From contig NZ_CP047452.1 of NCBI RefSeq assembly GCF_030440595.1, positions 2,604,001 to 2,668,000 on the forward strand: 64,000 nucleotides of DNA. Reading direction: 5' to 3'. The translations under genes were made by a program, and so were the position numbers. This document shows, piece by piece, positions 1 to 7,942 of this stretch (within the stretch, counting starts at the first letter, position 1; each line of letters starts with the position of its first letter). Below the pieces are notes generated by a model, which was not told the DNA's origin, did not search any database, and saw only the letters and a list, made by a program, of their open reading frames with translations. This DNA is from Corynebacterium glucuronolyticum DSM 44120 (lineage in GTDB: Bacteria > Actinomycetota > Actinomycetes > Mycobacteriales > Mycobacteriaceae).

Positions 1-1041
1 TACACCAAGATTTACGAGAAGTTCAATGCCCTCGGGCCCCTCTCCGCACAGGCTGGGATGAACACGAAGGGCATCCCCTACAGGCCCGACCGAGAGGTGG
101 AAGAACTCGCCCAGATCAACGGAACGCTGGACACAGCGATCGGCCCCCGACCGTCGTTGGCCACCGACAAGAAGGCGTGCGAAGCGGTTCTGCGCCTGTC
201 CGGCACCTCCAACGGCCGCCTCGCTACGCAAGGCTTCCGTGAGCTGGACAAGCGGGTCGGTTCCGATAAACCTACCGCTGACCTTTCCATCGAGGAAGAG
301 GGCAAGCGGATCACGTGGAAGGACGTCTCCGAGAAACCCGTTGGCGTGATCACGTCACCGGAGTGGTCCGGGTCGGAGCATGGTGGCCGCCGCTACACAG
401 CGTTTGCCATCAACATCGAGCACGACAAGCCCTGGCATACCCTGTCCGGACGCATGCACTACTACCTGGATCACGACTGGATGATCAAGTACGGCGAAGC
501 GATGCCGACATTCAAGCCACCGGTTGACGTGCACGCCCTCTACGGCGAAACCGCGCCGGGAACGGTTGCCGAAGGTTCGCGCGCGGAGGTCACCGTCCGC
601 TACCTGACGCCCCACAACAAGTGGGCGATTCACTCCCAGTACTTTGATAACCTCCACGTCCTCTCGCTGGCCCGCGGTGGCCAGGTGGTGTGGATGAGTG
701 ATAAGGACGCGGAGAAGATCGGTGTTCGCGACAACGATTGGATCGAGGCGCGGAACCGCAACGGCATCGTCTCAGCTCGCGCGGTGGTATCCCACCGTAT
801 CCCGGAGGGAACCGTGTTCATGCACCACGCCTCAGAGCGTACGGTAGGCACACCGCTGAATGAAAAGACGGGTCGGCGCGGTGGAACGCACAACTCGCTG
901 ACCCGCATCATGATCAAGCCGACCCACCTCATTGGTGGGTACGGCCAGTTCACCTATTCGTTTAACTACATCGGGCCAACCGGCAACAACCGCGATGAAG
1001 TCACCACCATTCGTCGCCGCTCGCAGGAGGTTGAATACTAA
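1..1041 (+). CDS. narG: Respiratory nitrate reductase alpha subunit, C-terminal part (5' end outside window)
   Basis: The frame is open from the first base and encodes the last 346 residues of the molybdopterin catalytic subunit, which reduces nitrate at the cytoplasmic face of the membrane. The segment has the usual NarG C-terminal features: a stretch around TPHNKWAIHSQYFDN and a region with VWMSDKDAEKIGVRDNDWIE typical of the molybdopterin dinucleotide-binding barrel. The stop TAA overlaps the narH start (TAATG), so translation is probably coupled. The order G-H-J-I that follows confirms the assignment. The Asp-ligand and Fe-S part of the protein lies outside the window. Confidence 0.95.
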   Translation, partial: YTKIYEKFNALGPLSAQAGMNTKGIPYRPDREVEELAQINGTLDTAIGPRPSLATDKKACEAVLRLSGTSNGRLATQGFRELDKRVGSDKPTADLSIEEEGKRITWKDVSEKPVGVITSPEWSGSEHGGRRYTAFAINIEHDKPWHTLSGRMHYYLDHDWMIKYGEAMPTFKPPVDVHALYGETAPGTVAEGSRAEVTVRYLTPHNKWAIHSQYFDNLHVLSLARGGQVVWMSDKDAEKIGVRDNDWIEARNRNGIVSARAVVSHRIPEGTVFMHHASERTVGTPLNEKTGRRGGTHNSLTRIMIKPTHLIGGYGQFTYSFNYIGPTGNNRDEVTTIRRRSQEVEY

Positions 1042-2666
1042 TGAAGGTTATGGCACAGATCGCCATGGTGATGAACCTGGACAAGTGCATCGGGTGTCAC
1101 ACCTGTTCGGTCACGTGTAAGCAAGCGTGGACGAACCGCGAAGGCACCGAATATGTGTGGTTCAACAACGTGGAGACCAAACCCGGCATCGGCTATCCAC
1201 GCCACTGGGAGGATCAGAGCAAATGGAAGGGTGGCTGGCAGCGATCCAGCTCCGGCAAGCTCAAGCTCCGGTCCGGCGGGCGGTTGAAGAAGCTCGCCAG
1301 CATCTTTGCTAATCCGGATCTCCCGGAGATTTCGGATTACTACGAGCCCTGGACCTACGAGTATGAGAAGCTCCTGTCTGCTCCCAAGGATCAAAAGACA
1401 CTCCCCACGGCCCGGCCGGTGTCGCAGCTCGACGGTAGGCCGCTGGACAAGATTGAGTGGTCTTCTGCGTGGGACGATGACCTCGGTGGTTCGAAGGAGA
1501 CCCTGCACGAGGATCCGATTCTCCAGCAGATGAACCTCAAGGTGCGCACGGAGATCGAGGATTCCTTCATGTTCTACCTCCCTCGTATCTGCGAGCACTG
1601 CCTCAATCCTGCGTGTGTGGCAAGCTGTCCCTCCGGCGCGATGTATAAGCGCTCCGAGGATGGGATCGTGCTCGTCGATCAGGATCAGTGCCGTGGTTGG
1701 CGCATGTGTGTATCTGGGTGCCCGTACAAGAAGGTGTACTTCAACCATGCGTCGGGCAAGGCGGAGAAGTGTACTCTCTGCTACCCGCGTTTGGAGGTCG
1801 GGCAGCCGACCGTGTGCTCGGAGACGTGTGTGGGTCGCCTCCGTTACCTCGGTGTTGTGCTTTACGACGCGGACCGGGTTCCGGAAGCTGCAGCCGTCAA
1901 GGATGAGCACGAGCTTTACGACGCGCAGCGGTCCGTGCTCCTCGATCCGCACGACCCGTCTGTGGTTGAGCAGGCCAAGAGGGACGGTGTCCCCCGCACC
2001 TGGATCAAGGCCGCGCAGGAGTCACCGATCTGGGAGCTCATCTCCCGCTATGAGGTAGCGCTCCCGTTGCACCCCGAGTACCGCACCCTCCCGATGGTCT
2101 GGTACATCCCGCCACTGTCCCCCATCGTCGATGAGGTGACCGCATCCGGTAACGATGGTGAGGACCACAAGATTTTGTTCACGGCGATTTCCCGCATGCG
2201 GATTCCGCTGGAGTATCTCGCTGGCCTCTTTACTGCGGGCGACACCGTGCCCGTCGAAAAGTCCCTACGGCGACTCGCAGCCATGCGTTCCTACATGCGG
2301 GACCTGTCGCTCGGCAACGACCCACAGGAGGACATCGCGGCGGCCGTCGGGATGACGGGGAAGGATATGGTGGCGATGCACCGACTGCTGTCGATTGCCA
2401 AATACGACGACCGGTACGTCATCCCGACCACCTCTTCCGAGATCCCCCGTGGCATGTCGCAGCTGGGGTTGACGCGGGAGGATGTTGCGCAGGACATGGA
2501 ATGCGCGATCTCTGCGCGGTCGACGAATGCCACCGGTGCGGAATTCGGCGGAGCCACCTCCGTGAGCCTGAAATCGTGGCCCACGGGCACGACCCCCCAC
2601 GACATGTTCCCGCCACGACCGAGCCGTACCACCACGGTGACGAGGGAAGGCCGGTCCGATTCCTAA
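1041..2666 (+). CDS. narH: Nitrate reductase beta subunit (Fe-S)
   Basis: A 541-residue electron-transfer subunit that passes electrons from NarI haem to NarG through four Fe-S clusters. The cysteine pattern is clear: CIGCHTCSVTC at residues 16-26, then CEHCLNPACVASCPSG, then CRGWRMCVSGCP, then CTLCYPR and CSETCVG. In the third group a Trp sits where a Cys is expected, the known NarH substitution that makes a [3Fe-4S] cluster. The ATG overlaps the narG stop, and the stop overlaps the narJ start (TAATG). The length is close to the family norm and no defect is visible. Confidence 0.97.
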   Translation: MKVMAQIAMVMNLDKCIGCHTCSVTCKQAWTNREGTEYVWFNNVETKPGIGYPRHWEDQSKWKGGWQRSSSGKLKLRSGGRLKKLASIFANPDLPEISDYYEPWTYEYEKLLSAPKDQKTLPTARPVSQLDGRPLDKIEWSSAWDDDLGGSKETLHEDPILQQMNLKVRTEIEDSFMFYLPRICEHCLNPACVASCPSGAMYKRSEDGIVLVDQDQCRGWRMCVSGCPYKKVYFNHASGKAEKCTLCYPRLEVGQPTVCSETCVGRLRYLGVVLYDADRVPEAAAVKDEHELYDAQRSVLLDPHDPSVVEQAKRDGVPRTWIKAAQESPIWELISRYEVALPLHPEYRTLPMVWYIPPLSPIVDEVTASGNDGEDHKILFTAISRMRIPLEYLAGLFTAGDTVPVEKSLRRLAAMRSYMRDLSLGNDPQEDIAAAVGMTGKDMVAMHRLLSIAKYDDRYVIPTTSSEIPRGMSQLGLTREDVAQDMECAISARSTNATGAEFGGATSVSLKSWPTGTTPHDMFPPRPSRTTTVTREGRSDS

Positions 2667-3361
2667 TGAAGAAAGCTACGTTTAACGGCCCGGCGGTGGA
2701 GACGCTTACTCCACCTGTCGATGTCACGGCGGAGCAACAAGCCATTGTTGCCATGGCTGCATCCCTCCTCTTGGATTACCCGGAGGTCTGCGCTGAGGAC
2801 GAATGGAACACGCGACTTACTGCCATCGAGGATGCCTTAGCCAGCCTTCCAGAGACGATCGCGGACGACCTGCGAGCCTTCCTCGATGCCGCACGGGCAC
2901 GGGGCGCGCGCAGATTAGCGCAGCACTACGTCGACATCTTCGATCACAAACGCCGCTGCTCGCTTTATCTCAGCTACTACGCCGTGGGAGATACCCGACA
3001 GCGCGGCACAGCGATCCTCGCGTTCGGGGATGCGCTCCGCGCGTCTGGCTGCGAGCTGGCTCGGCGGGAGCTACCGGATCATCTCTGTGTTGTCCTCGAA
3101 GCGATTGCGAGCGTGGACGATCCGTCGACCCTCGTCGACCTCTTGCGCGCACACCGCGACGGCATCGAGGTCCTCCGCGCGTCGCTGGAAAGCTTCGATT
3201 CCCCCTACCATCACGTGATCGCAGCCATCACTCAGATGCTTCCGCTCATGGATGACGAAACAACGCACCGCTTCCTTTCCCTGGTGCGCCAAGGCCCACC
3301 CGCAGAGCTCGTGGGCATCGCAGATACCACTCTCCCCCTAGCTGAGGTGACACACTCATGA
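2666..3361 (+). CDS. narJ: Nitrate reductase assembly chaperone (delta subunit)
   Basis: A 231-residue soluble chaperone of the TorD/NarJ family, needed for cofactor insertion into NarG and not part of the final enzyme. The ATG at 2666 is chosen because it overlaps the narH stop; a longer frame upstream would run inside narH. The protein is helical and carries the family-like segment ARRLAQHYVDIFDHKRRCSL, with acidic and aromatic residues as in TorD chaperones. Its stop overlaps the narI start (ATGA), so H, J and I form one tightly coupled unit. Identification rests mainly on operon position plus that motif. Confidence 0.93.
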   Translation: MKKATFNGPAVETLTPPVDVTAEQQAIVAMAASLLLDYPEVCAEDEWNTRLTAIEDALASLPETIADDLRAFLDAARARGARRLAQHYVDIFDHKRRCSLYLSYYAVGDTRQRGTAILAFGDALRASGCELARRELPDHLCVVLEAIASVDDPSTLVDLLRAHRDGIEVLRASLESFDSPYHHVIAAITQMLPLMDDETTHRFLSLVRQGPPAELVGIADTTLPLAEVTHS

Positions 3362-4143
3362 GTACGTTTTCACTCTTCTTCTGGACAGTACTTCCCTGGA
3401 TCAGCGCCGTTGTTTTTGTCGCCGGACTGATCTGGCGGTGGCGCTACGACCAGTACGGCTGGACTACACAGTCCTCGCAAATCTACGAATCAAGGATTCT
3501 CCGGCTCTCGTCCCCGCTGTTTCACTACGGCATGCTCGGTGTGATCGTCGGGCACGCCGCTGGGTTGCTCGTGCCCAAGTCGGCCACTGAGGCGTTGGGG
3601 ATCCCAGAGCACACGTATCATCTCATGGCGGTGGTACTTGGATCGATCTTCGGTCTCGCCGCAATCCTCGGTCTGCTAGGCCTGCTCTATCGCCGCTTCG
3701 TGGTGAAATCGGTGCGGCTGGCGACATCGGGAAACGATATCCTCATGTACGTCCTCCTCACCGCAGCCATCTTCCTCGGTGGCTGGGCGACACTGTCAAC
3801 GCAGATCCTTCGGGGAAGCGACGGCTACGACTACCGTGAGACCATCTCTCCCTGGATCCGCGGGGTGTTCACCTTCAATCCGCAGCCCGAGCTCATGACC
3901 AACGTTCCGGTGGAATTCAAACTCCACATTATCGCCGGTCTCATTCTCCTCCTCGTGTGGCCATTCACGAAGTTGGTGCACGTCGTATCCGTGCCGCTGG
4001 GCTACACCACACGCCCCTATGTGGTCTACCGCTCCCGCGAGGCCACTACGTCGGAACACGCACGTCGCGGATGGGCTCCTGTGAGCAGGGAAGCGCGGAT
4101 GGTGAAGAAGAACAAGACTGAGGCAACGTCACGGGGTGCATAG
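3358..4143 (+). CDS. narI: Nitrate reductase gamma subunit (cytochrome b)
   Basis: A 261-residue membrane subunit that oxidises menaquinol and carries two b haems. About five hydrophobic segments are visible. The conserved histidines lie in SPLFHYGMLGVIVGHAAGL and in the late segment FKLHIIAGLILLLVWPFTKLVHVVS, as expected for haem ligands. The ATG overlaps the narJ stop. It closes the narGHJI operon; about 70 bases separate it from the regulator gene downstream. The C-terminal tail is basic and cytoplasmic. Confidence 0.96.
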   Translation: MSTFSLFFWTVLPWISAVVFVAGLIWRWRYDQYGWTTQSSQIYESRILRLSSPLFHYGMLGVIVGHAAGLLVPKSATEALGIPEHTYHLMAVVLGSIFGLAAILGLLGLLYRRFVVKSVRLATSGNDILMYVLLTAAIFLGGWATLSTQILRGSDGYDYRETISPWIRGVFTFNPQPELMTNVPVEFKLHIIAGLILLLVWPFTKLVHVVSVPLGYTTRPYVVYRSREATTSEHARRGWAPVSREARMVKKNKTEATSRGA

Positions 4144-4214
4144 GCGATTTGGGCTGGTATCCGGTTCGGTAGACTTAGTACCCCCATTTACGCGAAAACA
4201 GGACGAGGTTCTAC

Positions 4215-4841
4215 ATGCCCAACAAGCCACCCCGGTCATCCGCTGAGATGACCGCCGATCACTTCGCGCTGAGTCCGAAGCAGAAGATCGTCCTCGATGT
4301 TCTGCAGGATTTTCCCGACGGCGCTCGCGCAAGTGATATCGCGGAGCTCCTGGGTGTCCACATCAACACGGTCAGAGGGCACCTCGACGAGCTCGTCGAA
4401 AGCCGTGCCGTGGAAACGATCACGGCTGCGGCCTCCGGCCGTGGCCGCCCCTCTCTTTTGTTTAGGTCCCGCGTACCCAACTCCGATGACCTCAATGCGC
4501 AACACGTGGCTCTCATCGAAGAGCTCACCCACAACATGTCCTACGAGGATGGCCTGGAGCTCGGGCGCTCGTGGGCAAAACGCCTGGGTCTTGCGGGGAG
4601 CACAGACGAGGACAACCTCATTGCCCTGCTGCACCGGCTAGGGTTCACTCCACAGCGACGTGGCGAGACCATCCACCTGAACTCGTGCCCCTTCGTTCAC
4701 GATGGCCACATGCCGGGAATCGCAATCTGCGCCATTCATGAAGGCTTCATCCGCACCTCACTGCGTATGGCAGACGAAAGCATTGACGTCACCCCGCTGG
4801 GTGGCGATGGGTACTGTACCCTCCGGGTGATCCAGGACTAG
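4215..4841 (+). CDS. arnR: ArnR-type repressor of nitrate respiration
   Basis: A 208-residue protein with an N-terminal winged helix (residues about 20-85: ASDIAELLGVHINTVRGHLDEL, wing SGRGRPSLLF) and a C-terminal domain with exactly three cysteines at 158, 172 and 201. In C. glutamicum the repressor ArnR lies directly downstream of narKGHJI, binds an Fe-S cluster through cysteines and represses nar transcription. Position, size and the cysteine count fit that protein. The gene ends in a four-base convergent overlap (CTAG) with the VanW gene. It could also be another ArsR/NsrR-like regulator, but the context makes ArnR by far the likeliest. Confidence 0.85.
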   Translation: MPNKPPRSSAEMTADHFALSPKQKIVLDVLQDFPDGARASDIAELLGVHINTVRGHLDELVESRAVETITAAASGRGRPSLLFRSRVPNSDDLNAQHVALIEELTHNMSYEDGLELGRSWAKRLGLAGSTDEDNLIALLHRLGFTPQRRGETIHLNSCPFVHDGHMPGIAICAIHEGFIRTSLRMADESIDVTPLGGDGYCTLRVIQD

Positions 4842-6475
4842 GAGCAGCGGACGATGGGGACCGGGTCGTAGACCGTGGTGGTGGAGGTCCGCGACAACTC
4901 ATTTCCGGCGAGGTCAGTCACTACCCGTGTATCCGATGTGGTGAAGCCGGGGGCACCGTTTGAGGGCGAACAACTCGACCCGCTGACGCTCATCGGCTGG
5001 GGCTGGGTGTAGCTCCACTTGCCGCCGGGGATGGACTGGACGTTCGTCGTCTTTACGCCCTTGAAAGTGACGGTGACCTCGTTGCCGCTCACGCCCGCCT
5101 CGATGAGGACGGGGTTCGGGGTGTCGTTGCGGAAGACGAGGTCGATGGCACCCTCGTAAACGGTGGCCTCGCGGCCCGCGGGGTAGCGGGAGATGTAGTA
5201 GCTGTGCGGGGTGTGGGCGATGTCGGTCATTGCCGAGAAGTACGAGGCGTTGTAGAGGGTTGTCGCAAATTGCGAAATACCACCACCGACGGCGGTGTCG
5301 GCGTGGCCGTTAAGAATCACGCCGGACGAGACATAACCCTGGGCGGTGCCGCGGGGGCCTGTATATCCATTCAACGAGAAGGTCTCGCCGGGGGCGACGA
5401 TGGCACCGTTGACAGTCTTCGCTACCAGGGCAATATTCGTACCCGACGGGCCGGAGAAGCCGCCGGTGGTGAAGGAGCCCACGACGTCGTTAAAGGTGGC
5501 GGCGTTAGCCTGCTCCGTGGTGAAGGTGGCGGGGTCGGGTTTGTAGGTGACGTCGAATTCCTTCTCGTCGCCTAGAACGCGCTCGGGGAAGCCTTCGAGG
5601 GTTTTCTCCCAATCGATGACGGTGCCGTCGACGTGCGGGGTGACGGAGCGGCCGCCGCCGGTCAGGGTGAGGGTGGCGTTCTTGTGGGCGACGTCGGTGG
5701 TCTGCAAGTTCTCGTTCAGGATCTCGCGGGCGCGGTCAACGTTGACCTCTGGCCGGAGAACTCCGTTCTCCGGCGCGAAAGTAAGAATCTCACCCATCCG
5801 GGTGCGGGGGATGATGCCATCAACCTTGTCGTTGCCGTGGGCGACAATGTCGGCGGCCAGGGCCTTCTTGGCGGGTCCCTTCTCTGCGGCGTCGATCTCC
5901 TCGTCGCCGATGGCGGGCGGAACCTCGGTCACCTCGACGATGACGCCGTCGGGGTTGAGCCAATTGTGGAGGACAGCATCGGAAACGGACTCCTCGGTAG
6001 CAGTCTGACCGATGACGGGAGGAATGCGGTTCACGGAACCGTCGACAAGCGAAAGACCACCGTCGACGGGCTCGCGGGTGAGCTCCGTGGCGACCGCCCG
6101 CATGGCAGGTGAAAATGCATCACTAACGTGGGACTGGATCGGGACCTCGGTGGTGGTGAAGAAGGAGGTGAGCTTGGTGATCGGGTTGAGCGACGGCGTG
6201 CCCGCGGATTCGATGGTCGCGTCCCAGTCGGGGGCCAGCCCCGCGGCCTGCGGATCGATGGTGGTGCGCATGTCGTTCGCCGAAACCTCGACGGGGCGGT
6301 AGGTGAAGGTGGAAGTTAATTTATTTTTAGCATCGGCGGGGTTCATCCCACCGATTGCGACCCCACCCACAGTGGTGCCACGGGGAACGGTGCCCTGCGT
6401 GAGGACCGTATCCACGCCATACAGGCCCAAGAGGAGCAACACAAACAGGCCTACGGCAAGTCCGATGCGTTTCAT
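4838..6475 (-). CDS. VanW-domain cell-wall protein
   Basis: A 545-residue protein anchored by one N-terminal membrane segment (residues about 4-25), outside the membrane. Two repeats typical of peptidoglycan-binding-4 domains (VGGVAIGGMNPADAKNKL and the later TLTLTGGGRSVTPHVDG region) precede a VanW domain at about 335-470, with TVNGAIVAPGETFSLN, GYVSSGVI and GGGISQFATTLYNASYFS. Proteins of this build are often labelled vancomycin resistance protein, but their reaction is not established. The ATG follows the stop of the GH3 gene without a gap, so the two are co-transcribed and probably act together in wall turnover. No resistance function should be inferred. Confidence 0.85.
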   Translation of the reverse strand: MKRIGLAVGLFVLLLLGLYGVDTVLTQGTVPRGTTVGGVAIGGMNPADAKNKLTSTFTYRPVEVSANDMRTTIDPQAAGLAPDWDATIESAGTPSLNPITKLTSFFTTTEVPIQSHVSDAFSPAMRAVATELTREPVDGGLSLVDGSVNRIPPVIGQTATEESVSDAVLHNWLNPDGVIVEVTEVPPAIGDEEIDAAEKGPAKKALAADIVAHGNDKVDGIIPRTRMGEILTFAPENGVLRPEVNVDRAREILNENLQTTDVAHKNATLTLTGGGRSVTPHVDGTVIDWEKTLEGFPERVLGDEKEFDVTYKPDPATFTTEQANAATFNDVVGSFTTGGFSGPSGTNIALVAKTVNGAIVAPGETFSLNGYTGPRGTAQGYVSSGVILNGHADTAVGGGISQFATTLYNASYFSAMTDIAHTPHSYYISRYPAGREATVYEGAIDLVFRNDTPNPVLIEAGVSGNEVTVTFKGVKTTNVQSIPGGKWSYTQPQPMSVSGSSCSPSNGAPGFTTSDTRVVTDLAGNELSRTSTTTVYDPVPIVRCS

Positions 6476-7627
6476 CTACATCCCTTCGTGGTTGAGCTGG
6501 GCGACCCGCACCGCCGAGTCATACATGCGCTCACGACGGTACGCGCCCGAATCGACGGCCGCATTGACCGTATCAATCGTCTCCACCAATGTATCGGTGG
6601 AAACCCACAAAGCGTTATCAGCCCCCGCCTGAAGTGCGGCAAGAACGGCCTCCGGAACGGAATGCTCCGCCGAGACCGCCTTCATGCTGGAGAGGTCATC
6701 GGTGTAAATGACACCGTCGAAGGGGGTTCCGCGCGTGTACGCGCCGGAGCGGATGAGTTCGTAGACCTCGGGGTTCAGCGACGCCGGCGCGTCGCCCATC
6801 CCCGGCACCGTCACGTGACCGACCATCAGCCCCGCTGCGGGAAACTCCGTCAACGCCGGGCCGTACGGGAGGAGATCCAGCCTCTCCAGCTCCTCCAGCG
6901 GCGGTGTCTGCACGGAACCCGTGTGCGTGTCCCCCGTCGCGCGGCCGTGGCCAGGGAAATGCTTGAACACGGGGGTTACGCCCGCGTTGCTGAGCCCCCG
7001 GGCGAAGGCGATGGCGTACTCCGTCGCGCGGCCCGCCTCCGCTGAGAACGAACGGTCTCCGATGGCACCGTCCGCCGGGCCCGCGTCCGTGTCCAGGACC
7101 GGGGCGAAATCGACCGTGATACCAAGGTCAGTGAGTTTTTGGCCGAGGTCGTAGGCCACCTGCTCCACCTGCTGGGTGGACATCGTCTCCGCCATGACGC
7201 GCGGGGAGGGGATATCGCCGAGGAGGGCGGGCTGGCGGACGACGCGGCCGCCCTCGGCATCGATAGTGACGGCGAACGGCCGACCGATCTCCCGGCGCAG
7301 CGTGGCGATGTTCCGCTCCGGATCCGTGAGCAGCGCCGGATCCGTCCAGCTAGCGATGAAAATGCCACCCACGCCCTGGTGCAGGGCGAACAGCGCATCG
7401 TCGTAATCTTTCACGCCCACCGTCATGAGGGAGGCAACCTGCGCCCGCTGATCAGCAGGGACAGGGACGGGCATCGGCTCGGTGTGGGTTTCCGTTTGAG
7501 TGGTGACCTCTGTGCTCGTGGCGATGGATGTTACCGTCTCCGGCTCCGGGGTGAAAGAACAGGCAGAAAGGACACCTGCACACCCCAAAGCGACGCACGC
7601 CAGCGCTGCGGATGCTCGTCCTGCCAT
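6476..7627 (-). CDS. Glycoside hydrolase family 3 lipoprotein (NagZ-like beta-N-acetylhexosaminidase)
   Basis: A 383-residue predicted lipoprotein. The start ATG at 7627 is chosen because it gives a clean lipoprotein signal, MAGRASAALACVALGCAGVLSAC cut before Cys, and a ribosome binding site (GAAAGGG); a longer frame upstream has no such features. GH3 signatures are visible: a substrate Asp region VTIDAEGGRVVR, KHFPGHG followed by DTHTG (the Asp-His dyad of NagZ enzymes), and the nucleophile region YTDDLSSMKAV. It probably removes N-acetylglucosamine from wall fragments outside the membrane. It forms a two-gene operon with the VanW-domain gene, whose start abuts its stop. Confidence 0.88.
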   Translation of the reverse strand: MAGRASAALACVALGCAGVLSACSFTPEPETVTSIATSTEVTTQTETHTEPMPVPVPADQRAQVASLMTVGVKDYDDALFALHQGVGGIFIASWTDPALLTDPERNIATLRREIGRPFAVTIDAEGGRVVRQPALLGDIPSPRVMAETMSTQQVEQVAYDLGQKLTDLGITVDFAPVLDTDAGPADGAIGDRSFSAEAGRATEYAIAFARGLSNAGVTPVFKHFPGHGRATGDTHTGSVQTPPLEELERLDLLPYGPALTEFPAAGLMVGHVTVPGMGDAPASLNPEVYELIRSGAYTRGTPFDGVIYTDDLSSMKAVSAEHSVPEAVLAALQAGADNALWVSTDTLVETIDTVNAAVDSGAYRRERMYDSAVRVAQLNHEGM

Positions 7628-7744
7628 GAGAAAATCGGCCCTTTCGTGATACCTGGAAACGTCAACCAGAATACGCGGTGGTTCGACCAACGGCTCAACG
7701 CGGTATAGGATTGTACCCACATTAGAGATGTTAAGGGGATTTAC

Positions 7745-7942
7745 GTGCCATTTACGTATCATTCGCTGACGCGCCGCACCGCGGGCCCGGCCGTGGCCTC
7801 CGCCGTCGTGGGGCTTGTCGCCGGTGTCGCCGCCGTCATCGGTGTGGTCTCCCTGACATCCGAGGATGGGAGCACGGTTGAGCACACGGTTAGTACCGAC
7901 GACGCCGTCCTTGGCAACCCGGATTACGGTTCGAGAGAGTAG
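7745..7942 (+). CDS. DUF2613 small membrane protein
   Basis: A 65-residue protein with one transmembrane segment at about 16-40 (ASAVVGLVAGVAAVIGVVSL) and a short polar tail. The start is GTG at 7745, with the ribosome binding site AAGGGG seven bases upstream. Small DUF2613 proteins accompany the AftD gene in corynebacteria and relatives, and here the reading frame overlaps the beginning of that gene. The function is unknown; the overlap suggests coupled translation and a role with the arabinosyltransferase in the membrane. Confidence 0.82.
   Translation: MPFTYHSLTRRTAGPAVASAVVGLVAGVAAVIGVVSLTSEDGSTVEHTVSTDDAVLGNPDYGSRE

Noticed and set aside
4838..6475. Vancomycin resistance gene
   Set aside because: VanW-domain proteins are widespread in susceptible actinobacteria and no vanHAX-type genes are nearby.
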